From positions 1-5,302 of the forward strand of contig JAEXPG010000104.1 of NCBI GenBank assembly GCA_023447015.1: DNA of 5,302 bases, read 5' to 3'. The notes under the pieces are model-generated. The model was not told where the DNA came from and made no database searches. It saw only the letters and a program-made list of their open reading frames with translations. Below, one piece after another: positions 1 through 5,302 of the stretch; within the stretch, counting starts at the first letter, position 1, and each line of letters starts with the position of its first letter. The stretch is from Verrucomicrobiota bacterium. Its GTDB lineage: Bacteria; Verrucomicrobiota; Verrucomicrobiia; Opitutales; Opitutaceae. Made by a program: the position numbers and the translations under genes.

Positions 1-42
1 CGCCAACGCCAGGAACAGGGCGAAGCGGACGGTGGGGTGCAT
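1..42 (-). CDS. 5' end of a leftward gene with a signal-peptide-like start (partial)
   Basis: The complement of the first 42 bases reads ATG followed by 13 sense codons, giving MHPTVRFALFLALA. This is the shape of a Sec signal peptide: a short N-region carrying one Arg (R6), then an unbroken run of hydrophobic residues (FALFLALA) that continues to the window edge. The start codon lies at 42-40. No Shine-Dalgarno is visible upstream; the leader is C-rich (CCCACCCACCC directly before the ATG). The gene is divergent from the exported protein at 205 and shares a 162-base intergenic region with it. Only 14 residues are visible, so the product cannot be named. An export signal is inferred, and a chance open frame cannot be fully excluded. 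Confidence 0.6.
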   Translation of the reverse strand, partial: MHPTVRFALFLALA

Positions 43-61
43 GGGTGGGTGGGTTTGCGGG
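43..61 (+). other. G-quadruplex-type motif beside a start codon
   Basis: Four GGG tracts lie at 43-45, 47-49, 51-53 and 59-61, with loops of 1, 1 and 5 bases. This fits the usual G3N1-7 consensus and has the short loops associated with stable quadruplexes. The motif directly abuts the ATG of the leftward gene. It lies on that gene's template strand, so the corresponding mRNA leader is C-rich. Whether it folds or acts in vivo is not known from sequence. Confidence 0.5.
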
Positions 62-204
62 AGCGAGCATTCGAAGGCCCGGGCCGAAGGCAACAGGAAC
101 CCGGCTGCCGGCGGTGGCCCGTGGCACACTCGGGGCTTGGCGGACGGGGCGGGGGCGGGTGTGCTGGAGGCTCTTCCGCTTCACCACCGCACCCCCCTCA
201 AACG
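43..204. promoter_or_regulatory. Divergent intergenic region between two exported-protein genes
   Basis: This 162-base stretch separates the start codons of the leftward gene (ATG at 42-40) and the rightward gene (ATG at 205), so promoters for both probably lie here or just beyond. I see no convincing -35/-10 pair; the region is extremely GC-rich. It holds a four-tract G motif at 43-61, a perfect 10-base palindrome GGCCCGGGCC at 76-85 next to TTCGAA at 70-75, and a second G-rich stretch at 132-159. A GGAGG at 166-170 is 34 bases before the ATG at 205, too far to serve it, and no in-frame start lies between. The regulatory role is inferred from position only. Confidence 0.4.
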
Positions 205-1437
205 ATGTCGTCCGCCACGCTTCTCCGCTCCGCGCTCCTTGCGTTGTTCCTACAGGTCACGGCGGCCGTCCTTCCGGCAGCCGATCCCGCGCCGGCGGCG
301 GCGACCGAGCCCACGGCCAACGCCGCCGTTGCGCCGATCACCGAAGAGGAATGCGCGGCGTTCGGCGAGGAGATCGCCGCGGCGTTCAACGAGGGGAAGA
401 CGGACGTGGTCATCACGGCGTTCGACCCCTTCCTGCTGACCGATCGGGTGCTCCGGGGTATCGAGATAGCGGAGGCGGAGCGGCAGGCGTTCCGGGGCGA
501 GTTTCTCAGCCGCAGCCGTGAGACGTTCAGCCGCGAGTTTGCGAAGATCAAGAAGGCCCGCTTCCTGCGGGTGCTGTCGGTCGACGGCGAGCTGCGGCCC
601 CTGGTTCGGATCCTGACGGCGGAGGGCGCGTTGAACTTCCACGCCTACGTGGTTGCCCGTCGGGCCAACGGGCGGCTGAAGTGGTTCGATGCCCATGTCT
701 ATCTGGGCGGTGAGCTGATGTCCGAGACGATGCGGCGGCTTGTCTTGCCCGCGTTCACGCAGAAGAACGACGGCCTGCTCGCCCGGCTCGCCCGCGGGGA
801 GGGCTCCTACGTGAAGAGCATCGCGCAGATCCAGAAGGTGCAGGAGCTGATGCGCGCCGGGGATGCGAAGGGTGCGAAGGCGATTCTGGACGGGTTTCCG
901 CCGGAGCTGAAGAACACCAAGGGCATCCTCGGTGTCCGACTCCAAGTGGCCCAGGGACTCGGCGGGACGGAGTATCTCGCGGTGATCGACGACTGGTCGC
1001 GGGCCTTCCCCGGGGACCCGTCGCTCGACCTGGTGTGCATCGATGCGGATTTTGTGCGCAAGGACTACCTCGGCGTCGTGCGACGTCTGGACTCCTTGCA
1101 GCGCCAGCTGGGCGGCGATCCGTACCTGGAGTTTCTCAAGGCCAACTCGCTGATGATGGCCGGACGTTTCGACGAGTGCCGGACCATCGCCCGCGCGGTG
1201 CTGGCGGAGGACCCGAGCCTGGCCAGCGTGTACGACGTTCTGCTGCAGATCGAACTCGACGCGAAGAACCATCCCGGGGTGGTGGCCCTGCTCGACGAGA
1301 TCGAGGCGGCCTACCCGGGAGCCGACATGGCTGCCGGGATCGCGCAGCCGGCGGCGTATGCGACGTTCCGCGCCTCGCCGGAATATGCGCGGTGGCTCGA
1401 ACAACGGGCGGCGCGCAAGGCCGGATCGGCGCAATGA
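205..1437 (+). CDS. Exported TPR-like repeat protein of unknown function
   Basis: A 410-residue protein I cannot assign to a named family. Residues 1-26 look like a Sec signal peptide: MSSATLLR, then a hydrophobic core (about 9-23) and candidate cleavage sites after A21 or A26. An Ala/Pro/Thr-rich stretch follows to about residue 44. Residues 45-185 are predicted helices followed by beta-strands (about 119-168), a pattern seen in NTF2-like and similar small alpha/beta domains. From about 200 to 405 the protein is nearly all paired helices with TPR-like spacing; examples are 204-236, 272-304, 306-338 (with AGRFDECRTIARAVLAEDPS at 319-338) and 340-371. The function is therefore probably protein binding or scaffolding outside the cytoplasm. 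The ATG at 205 was chosen because it puts the signal peptide at the N-terminus; the frame is open further upstream, to a GTG at 37, but that would bury the signal and overlap the divergent gene. No Shine-Dalgarno precedes it. It is followed closely by the hydrolase gene, probably in one operon. Confidence 0.85.
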   Translation: MSSATLLRSALLALFLQVTAAVLPAADPAPAAATEPTANAAVAPITEEECAAFGEEIAAAFNEGKTDVVITAFDPFLLTDRVLRGIEIAEAERQAFRGEFLSRSRETFSREFAKIKKARFLRVLSVDGELRPLVRILTAEGALNFHAYVVARRANGRLKWFDAHVYLGGELMSETMRRLVLPAFTQKNDGLLARLARGEGSYVKSIAQIQKVQELMRAGDAKGAKAILDGFPPELKNTKGILGVRLQVAQGLGGTEYLAVIDDWSRAFPGDPSLDLVCIDADFVRKDYLGVVRRLDSLQRQLGGDPYLEFLKANSLMMAGRFDECRTIARAVLAEDPSLASVYDVLLQIELDAKNHPGVVALLDEIEAAYPGADMAAGIAQPAAYATFRASPEYARWLEQRAARKAGSAQ

Positions 1438-1440
1438 ACC

Positions 1441-1447
1441 GGGGGAG
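1441..1447 (+). promoter_or_regulatory. Ribosome binding site of the YbfF-like hydrolase gene
   Basis: GGGGGAG lies between the two rightward genes, with its GGAG core ending 6 bases before the ATG at 1454. This is a good Shine-Dalgarno at normal spacing. It decides the start of the hydrolase at 1454 over the in-frame ATG at 1358, which lies inside the upstream gene. The upstream gene has no such site, so translation of the two probably starts in different ways. Confidence 0.7.
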
Positions 1448-1453
1448 ACGCTG

Positions 1454-2230
1454 ATGCTGCGACTGTTCCATCGCGATCTCGGTGGCGCCGGAAACCCGCC
1501 GCTGGTGGTCATCCACGGGCTGCTCGGCTCGTCGCGCAACTGGCAGACGGTCGGCGCCGAGCTGAGAGCGCAGCGCCACGTGCTCGCGCTCGACCTGCGC
1601 AACCACGGGATGTCGCCGCATGCGGACAATCACGATTTTGCCACGATGGAGGCCGACGTGCTGCGCTGGCTGGATGCGCAGGAGATCGGGCGCGCCGCGG
1701 TGATGGGGCACAGCATGGGCGGCAAGGTCGCGATGGCGCTGGCCTGCCACCATCCCGAGCGGGTCGAGCGGCTGGTGTCGGTCGACATCGCGCCGCGCGA
1801 CTACGATGCCACGAGGTTCCGGGCGATCCTCGAGGCGATGCTGGCGATCCAGCCGGAGAAGCTCGCGTCGCGCGCCGAGGCGGAGACGCAGCTCGCCGCT
1901 GTGGTGTCGGACTGGGGCATGGTGAAGTTCCTGTCGACGAACCTGGAGCGCGGCGAGGACGGGCTTTTCCGGTGGCGCGTGAACGTGCGGGCGGCGCATG
2001 CCGAGCTGGACGAGATCGCGGCGAACTCGTTGCGGCCCGGCGACCGGTACGACGGGCCGACGCTGTTCGTCGTCGGCGGCTACTCGAAGCACGTGCGCGA
2101 GGAGGACCGGCCGGAGATCCTGGCGCGTTTCCCGCAGGCGCGGATCGAGACGGTGGCGAAGAGCGGACACAACCCGCACATCGAGCAGCGCGAGGCGTTC
2201 GTGGCGGCGGTGCGTGAATTTCTCCGCTGA
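1454..2230 (+). CDS. Alpha/beta hydrolase, YbfF-like acyl esterase
   Basis: A 258-residue cytoplasmic serine hydrolase with no signal peptide, about the length of E. coli YbfF (about 254), which it resembles throughout. Matching signatures are the oxyanion-hole HGLLGSSRNW (21-30; YbfF has HGLFGS), DLRNHGMSP (47-55; YbfF DMRNHGLSP), the nucleophile elbow GHSMGGK (85-91) with Ser87, VDIAPRDY (110-117) with Asp111, and SGHNPH near the C-terminus with His239. In YbfF, as I recall it, the triad is Ser89, Asp113 and His234; Asp113 sits in the same VDIAP-type motif, so the triad here should be Ser87-Asp111-His239. Residues about 118-185 are the variable cap that sets substrate choice. The likely reaction is hydrolysis of short acyl esters or thioesters; the natural substrate is unknown. 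It starts 16 bases after the TPR-like gene ends and has its own Shine-Dalgarno, so the two are likely co-transcribed. Carbon-carbon hydrolase annotations are less likely given the VDIAP-type Asp. Confidence 0.92.
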   Translation: MLRLFHRDLGGAGNPPLVVIHGLLGSSRNWQTVGAELRAQRHVLALDLRNHGMSPHADNHDFATMEADVLRWLDAQEIGRAAVMGHSMGGKVAMALACHHPERVERLVSVDIAPRDYDATRFRAILEAMLAIQPEKLASRAEAETQLAAVVSDWGMVKFLSTNLERGEDGLFRWRVNVRAAHAELDEIAANSLRPGDRYDGPTLFVVGGYSKHVREEDRPEILARFPQARIETVAKSGHNPHIEQREAFVAAVREFLR

Positions 2231-2231
2231 T

Positions 2232-2252
2232 TGCGGAATGCGGAGGGCAGAA
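2232..2252 (+). repeat. Short period-7 tandem repeat (TGCGGAR-like)
   Basis: Three consecutive heptamers begin one base after the hydrolase stop codon: TGCGGAA (2232-2238), TGCGGAG (2239-2245) and a degraded GGCAGAA (2246-2252). Three copies in one intergenic gap are few, so chance is possible. The layout suits a decayed intergenic repeat of the TGCGGAA type. Confidence 0.4.
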
Positions 2253-2307
2253 TGGCCACGTGGTGGGTGCTGCAGCCCCCCGTGAGTGACTTGCCGAACT
2301 CGGACAC

Positions 2308-2328
2308 GGACGTTTCGGAGAAACGTCC
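2308..2328. terminator. Hairpin between convergent genes, candidate bidirectional terminator
   Basis: GGACGTTT (2308-2315) is the exact reverse complement of AAACGTCC (2321-2328), giving a perfect 8-bp stem with a 5-base CGGAG loop, or 9 bp with a 3-base loop if C2316 pairs with G2320. It sits 77 bases after the hydrolase stop and 29 bases after the stop of the leftward gene. No U-tract follows on either strand, so it is not a classical intrinsic terminator. The placement between convergent genes is the main argument for a role in termination or 3'-end protection. Confidence 0.55.
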
Positions 2329-2357
2329 CTACCTCAGGCCGTGGCGCTGCGGCGATC

Positions 2358-5302
2358 TCAGGGTGCGACGGGGGTGAAGTTCACGCTGTGGAGGTTGGCA
2401 TTCTTCGTGGAGGGCTCGATCAGCTGCAGGCGGACCGTGCTCAGCCCGGCGGGGAGGTGCATGCGGAGCGGAGCGGAGACGGTCTGGCTGTTGTCGGGCG
2501 TGGCGAGCGTGAAGACGGCCGGCGCACCGGCGGTGGTCCGGGTCTGGTCGTTGATGCGCAGGCTGAGCGTGGCGGCGGGCGCGCCGGTGGTGACGGTGAC
2601 GTCGTAGTCGCCGGCTGCGGCGGTCTTCACGGTGAAGAGCACGCTGCCGGTGTTGTAGGCGTTGCCGATGGCGGCGGCGTAGCGCAGCGAGAAGAAACCG
2701 CTGTTGCCGACCCAGTACTCGCCGGAGCCGGTGACCGCCGTGTTGCTCGTGACGGTCGCGACGCTGGTGGTGCCGCTGGCGGCGAGCGTGGTGCCGGCGT
2801 CGGCGACGGTCGTCGCGGGCATGCCGCGGATCGCGTCGATGGCCTGGAGCTTCATCGTGTCGGTCGGCGAGGTCGTGGTGGTGCTGCTGCCGAAACCCCA
2901 CGGGCCGGTTCCTCCAAGCGTGTAGTAGACGAGCGTGTCGCCGCCGTAGGAATCCCAGATCTGGTGGGCGGCGATCATGCGGTCCTTCATGCGCGGGTCG
3001 GCGCCGTAGTACTCGGCCAGCGAGGCGTTGGCGCCGATGCCGCCGGTCGCAGTGCCGCCGACGGACGGGCCGCCCTCGTACGAGATCAGTTTGAGGCCGT
3101 AGAGGCGCGTCCACTGCGCGTCGCGGTCGGTCTGCCGCGCGAAGGTGTCGTTGGGCAGGCCGGCGAAATACGCGGAGACGACCGCGGGGTCGGCCGAGCT
3201 CGGGTCGGCGTCGGAGTCGTAGTAGGCCGCGCCGCCGGCGCCGTACCAGATGTCGTGCGGCACGTAGTCGGGCGCGAAGTAGCCCTCGGCCCAGCGCAGG
3301 GCGTCGGAGAGCGTGCCGCCGCCGTCGCCCGACCAGGAGGAGAGGATGGGGCGGATGCGCGTCATCATCGCGGCGTCGCCGAAGACGGCGCGGAACGCGA
3401 AGCTCAGCGCAGCCGAGCGGTGGGCGGTGTAGCGCACGAGGGCCAGACCGGAGTCGGCGGCCGCCATGCCGTCGAAGTTGATCGGATGGTAGGGGCTGAT
3501 GCGGGCGGCCTCGCTGCCCTCGGAGGTCCACTCGTGGCACATGAAGCCGGCGGCGGTGTTCCAGATCTCGTTGCCGAACTCGAGGTAGATCTTCCGGTCG
3601 GGATTGAGCGGCGGATACACGGGGTTCGGCTGCACGGAGGTGTAGGGTTCGACGCCGTCGGATCCGTATTTCATGAGCAGCGCGAGCTTGCGCATGTAGG
3701 CGTCGGAGGCGCGGCAGGGGACGTTGAGCCAGAGGTCGACGCCGGCGGCGTTGGCGAGCTGGATCATCAGCTCCCAGGGGCCGCCGCGGCGGAAGGACTG
3801 GCCGTTGTAGACGATCGAGTGCGGGTTGCGCTCGTAGCGGCCGCCCGCGCCGGCGAAGCCCGGCCAACGAATCAGATCGCGCTCGGACCACTCGCGCACG
3901 GGGTTGGAGTTGGTGTCGCCGAAGTCCATCGTGCGCAGGACGGAGAACTTCCGCGCGGCGGTGATGAACTCGTTCGTGTACACGACGGAGCCGTCGGTCG
4001 GGTAGCCGGGACGGAAAACGTGGACATCGGTCACGCCCGTGCCGACGGCGGAGGCGGCGGTGCGCTTGGTGTTGCGGAAGACGAGCCACGAAAGGCCGCC
4101 GAGTTGCTGGCTGACGACGAGGTCGGCGGTGGTCGTGTTCGTGGCCGAGTTGTAGACGGAGTTGGCGATCGCGAGGGTGCCGGTGTTGGCGTACGCGGTG
4201 ATCGCGGCCTGGCCCTGGAAACGGATCTTGTAGGTGCCGGTCGCCTCCGGCGCGCCGCCGATGATCAGGATGAAGTCCTCCAGCGGGTAGCCGTCGGTCG
4301 GATCCATCGCCGCGGTGCTCCAGTCGGTGCGGCGGAAGTCGCCGCCACCGCGGGCGAGGTCGACGAACCAGTGCAGCCCGTCCCAGTAGGACGGATGCGG
4401 GATGTTGATCCCGACCGAGGCGACGCCGGTCGGCGCCGGGATGGCGGGGGTCGCGGGCACGCCGGCTCCGCCGACCACGGCCGAGGCTTCGACGGAGGCG
4501 GACACGGCGCCGCCGCCGGTGGTGCCCAGCGCGACGACGGTCACGTAGTAGCGTGTGCCGGCGGGGAGGCCGCCGAGGGTGGTGGTGAGCGTGCCGCCCG
4601 GGACGGTCACGGTGGCGCCGTTGACGGAGTTGCCCTTCTCGGTGGAGTAGCGCACCGCGTAGCTGGTGGCGTTCGGGACTGCGGACCAGGTGACGACGAG
4701 TGCGTCGGTGCCGCTCGCAGTGACGGCGACGCCGCCCGGGATCGGGAGCGGCTGCACCTGGGCGAGCGCGGAGTTGGCGCTGGTGCCGGCGGCATTGACC
4801 GCCTGGACCGCGTAGTAGTAGCGGGTGCCGGCGGTGACGCTCTTGTCGGTGAAGGCGCCGGTCACGCTCACGCCGTACTGCGTGACGCTGGCGGTCGTGC
4901 CGCGGAGGATGTTGTAGTAGCTCACGCTGTCGCCGGCGGCGGTCCAGGTGAGGTTCACCGTGGTGGATTTGGGCGAGGTCGCCACGAGTCCGGTGGGCGC
5001 CGAGGGCAACGTGGGCGAGGGAATGCCGGGGTCGATCGGCGTGACGACGAGGCCGGTGATGTAGGCGGCGACGGTGGAGTTCGCGGCGCTGGCGATCTTC
5101 ACGTAGCTCAAGCCCGCGGGCAGGAAGGTCGGGATGGCCGGCACCGAGGGCACGTTGGGCCCGTTCGGCAGGCCGATGCTGGTGGTGAGGCACTGGCCGT
5201 TCACCCACAGCTCGACCCAGGCCTTCTGGGTGTTGCCTGAGCCGCGGACGGAGAGGTTGTAGTTGCCGGCCACGGTGGTGCGGATGGGGAAGAGCACTCT
5301 GC
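2358..5302 (-). CDS. Large modular secreted glycoside-hydrolase-like protein with FN3 and beta-sandwich modules (5' end missing)
   Basis: The 3' part of a gene that enters from the right edge; residue 1 here is the Val codon at 5297-5295, and the frame is open beyond it. Order: beta-sandwich module (to about 88), FN3 domains at about 98-185 (W118, AGTRYYY) and 186-275 (W204, AGTRYY), a Pro/Ala/Thr linker (276-291), a catalytic module (292-828) and a C-terminal beta-sandwich module (about 829-979). The catalytic module reads as a clan GH-A barrel: beta1 VGINI (295-299), beta2 SVLRTMDF (452-459), beta3 VDLWLNVP (520-527), beta4 YLEFGNE ending in Glu577 (expected acid/base, codon 3569-3567), beta6 HDIWYG (681-686), beta7 LISYEGG with Glu741 (expected nucleophile, codon 3077-3075), beta8 LVYYTLGG (789-796). 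A beta-rich insert (about 338-430) follows beta1. The secretion signal is presumably beyond the window. It resembles proteins labelled 'cellulose-binding domain protein'; the likely job is extracellular hydrolysis of a beta-linked polysaccharide, with substrate unknown. No sortase or PEP-CTERM-type anchor is seen at the C-terminus. Confidence 0.9.
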   Translation of the reverse strand, partial: RVLFPIRTTVAGNYNLSVRGSGNTQKAWVELWVNGQCLTTSIGLPNGPNVPSVPAIPTFLPAGLSYVKIASAANSTVAAYITGLVVTPIDPGIPSPTLPSAPTGLVATSPKSTTVNLTWTAAGDSVSYYNILRGTTASVTQYGVSVTGAFTDKSVTAGTRYYYAVQAVNAAGTSANSALAQVQPLPIPGGVAVTASGTDALVVTWSAVPNATSYAVRYSTEKGNSVNGATVTVPGGTLTTTLGGLPAGTRYYVTVVALGTTGGGAVSASVEASAVVGGAGVPATPAIPAPTGVASVGINIPHPSYWDGLHWFVDLARGGGDFRRTDWSTAAMDPTDGYPLEDFILIIGGAPEATGTYKIRFQGQAAITAYANTGTLAIANSVYNSATNTTTADLVVSQQLGGLSWLVFRNTKRTAASAVGTGVTDVHVFRPGYPTDGSVVYTNEFITAARKFSVLRTMDFGDTNSNPVREWSERDLIRWPGFAGAGGRYERNPHSIVYNGQSFRRGGPWELMIQLANAAGVDLWLNVPCRASDAYMRKLALLMKYGSDGVEPYTSVQPNPVYPPLNPDRKIYLEFGNEIWNTAAGFMCHEWTSEGSEAARISPYHPINFDGMAAADSGLALVRYTAHRSAALSFAFRAVFGDAAMMTRIRPILSSWSGDGGGTLSDALRWAEGYFAPDYVPHDIWYGAGGAAYYDSDADPSSADPAVVSAYFAGLPNDTFARQTDRDAQWTRLYGLKLISYEGGPSVGGTATGGIGANASLAEYYGADPRMKDRMIAAHQIWDSYGGDTLVYYTLGGTGPWGFGSSTTTTSPTDTMKLQAIDAIRGMPATTVADAGTTLAASGTTSVATVTSNTAVTGSGEYWVGNSGFFSLRYAAAIGNAYNTGSVLFTVKTAAAGDYDVTVTTGAPAATLSLRINDQTRTTAGAPAVFTLATPDNSQTVSAPLRMHLPAGLSTVRLQLIEPSTKNANLHSVNFTPVAP
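2361..2813 (-). other. C-terminal beta-sandwich module, related to the module at the protein's other end
   Basis: Residues 829-979 of the large leftward protein. The core from VLFTVKTAAAGDYDVTV (887-903) through LPAGLSTVRLQL (948-959) to HSVNFTPV (970-977) alternates hydrophobic and polar residues as in CBM6/CBM35-like carbohydrate-binding beta-sandwiches. The same pattern is seen at residues 1-88: VLFPIRTTVAGNYNLSV, LPAGLSYVKI and TGLVVTPI. An Ala/Thr/Ser-rich linker (about 829-850) joins it to the catalytic module. Sugar binding is inferred from fold pattern and context. Confidence 0.55.
2814..4424 (-). other. Clan GH-A-like catalytic module with inserted beta domain
   Basis: Residues 292-828 of the large leftward protein. 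Key blocks in order are VGINIPHPSYWDG (beta1), the insert GTYKIRFQG to VHVFRPGYP, LRTMDFGDTNSNPVREW (beta2), PWELMIQLANAAGVDLWLNV (beta2-3), YLEFGNEIWN (beta4), HDIWYGAGGAAYY (beta6), LISYEGGPSV (beta7) and LVYYTLGGTGPWGFG (beta8). The two glutamates fall at the ends of strands 4 and 7, the arrangement that defines clan GH-A retaining enzymes. Aromatic residues W305, W310, W579, W684 and Y685 are candidates for lining the sugar-binding cleft. Strand assignments were made by eye; the module does not obviously match a standard GH5, GH10 or GH39 signature. Confidence 0.7.

Larger units (their letters stand above)
2231..2357. other. Convergent intergenic region
   Basis: This 127-base gap lies between the stop of the hydrolase gene (+) and the stop of the large secreted protein (-). 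It contains a period-7 repeat at 2232-2252, the palindrome CCACGTGG at 2256-2263 and a hairpin at 2308-2328. I see no gene in it. Confidence 0.8.

Noticed and set aside
76..85. Perfect palindrome GGCCCGGGCC as an operator
   Set aside because: Only G and C, with no second copy nearby; in DNA of this composition it is easily a chance occurrence.
37..204. N-terminal extension of the TPR-like protein from a GTG at 37
   Set aside because: It would add 56 low-complexity residues in front of a clear signal peptide and overlap the divergent gene's start codon.
1358..1453. Earlier in-frame ATG at 1358 for the hydrolase
   Set aside because: It would overlap the upstream gene by 80 bases and add a basic tail unlike YbfF; the ATG at 1454 has a well-spaced Shine-Dalgarno and fits the family length.
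250..1629. 459-codon open frame on the - strand across the TPR-like gene
   Set aside because: Composition is Arg/Pro/Leu-rich and without recognisable motifs, and it runs through the junction of two well-supported + strand genes; a shadow frame.
1136..2179. 347-codon open frame on the - strand across the hydrolase gene
   Set aside because: Arg/His/Pro-rich shadow of the YbfF-like gene, whose triad and family motifs are all in the + frame.
2256..2263. Palindrome CCACGTGG as a regulator site
   Set aside because: It lies downstream of both converging genes, where an operator is unlikely, and is short.
2080..2307. 75-codon - strand open frame covering the end of the hydrolase gene and the convergent gap
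   Set aside because: Most of it is antisense to the hydrolase, with no motif and no Shine-Dalgarno that I can see.
2286..5240. Uninterrupted 984-codon open frame on the + strand, antisense to the large protein, plus a second 959-codon frame on the - strand (2329-5208)
   Set aside because: Their translations are dominated by Gly/Ala/Val/Asp or by Arg/His/Pro with no domains, as expected of shadow frames of a GC-rich gene. The 2358-5302 frame carries recognisable FN3 and GH-A motifs.

Overview
This is a strongly GC-rich bacterial window with codon use dominated by G/C third positions. Long uninterrupted reading frames therefore appear in several frames at once, and most of them are shadows. 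The gene content is a secreted multi-domain glycoside-hydrolase-like protein with FN3 linkers, a secreted TPR-like protein whose start lacks a Shine-Dalgarno sequence, and a YbfF-type hydrolase. This suits a polysaccharide-degrading member of the Verrucomicrobiota (Opitutaceae-like) or a related lineage. The placement is inference from composition and protein style, since no marker gene is present.

Layout. Bases 1-42 hold the first 14 codons of a leftward gene that begins with a signal-peptide-like sequence and runs off the left edge. Bases 43-204 are a divergent intergenic region with a G-quadruplex motif touching the leftward gene's start. Bases 205-1437 (+) encode an exported protein with a mixed alpha/beta N-terminal domain and a TPR-like C-terminal half. 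After 15-16 bases containing a good Shine-Dalgarno, bases 1454-2230 (+) encode an alpha/beta hydrolase closely resembling E. coli YbfF, with a complete Ser-Asp-His triad. The two rightward genes probably form an operon. Bases 2231-2357 are a convergent gap with a short period-7 repeat and a perfect-stem hairpin that may act as a bidirectional terminator. Bases 2358-5302 (-) hold the 3' part (980 codons) of a large leftward gene that enters from the right edge.

The large protein is the most interesting item. Its order is: partial beta-sandwich module, two FN3 domains, a proline/alanine/threonine linker, a clan GH-A-like (beta/alpha)8 catalytic module with an extra beta-rich domain inserted after strand beta1, and a C-terminal beta-sandwich module. 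The terminal module appears homologous to the one at the other end. Both expected catalytic glutamates are present, one at the end of beta4 (NE motif) and one at the end of beta7 (YEGG motif). It resembles a group of large proteins usually annotated only as 'cellulose-binding domain protein', whose activity I do not know. No RNA genes, CRISPR arrays, transposases or attachment sites were seen.
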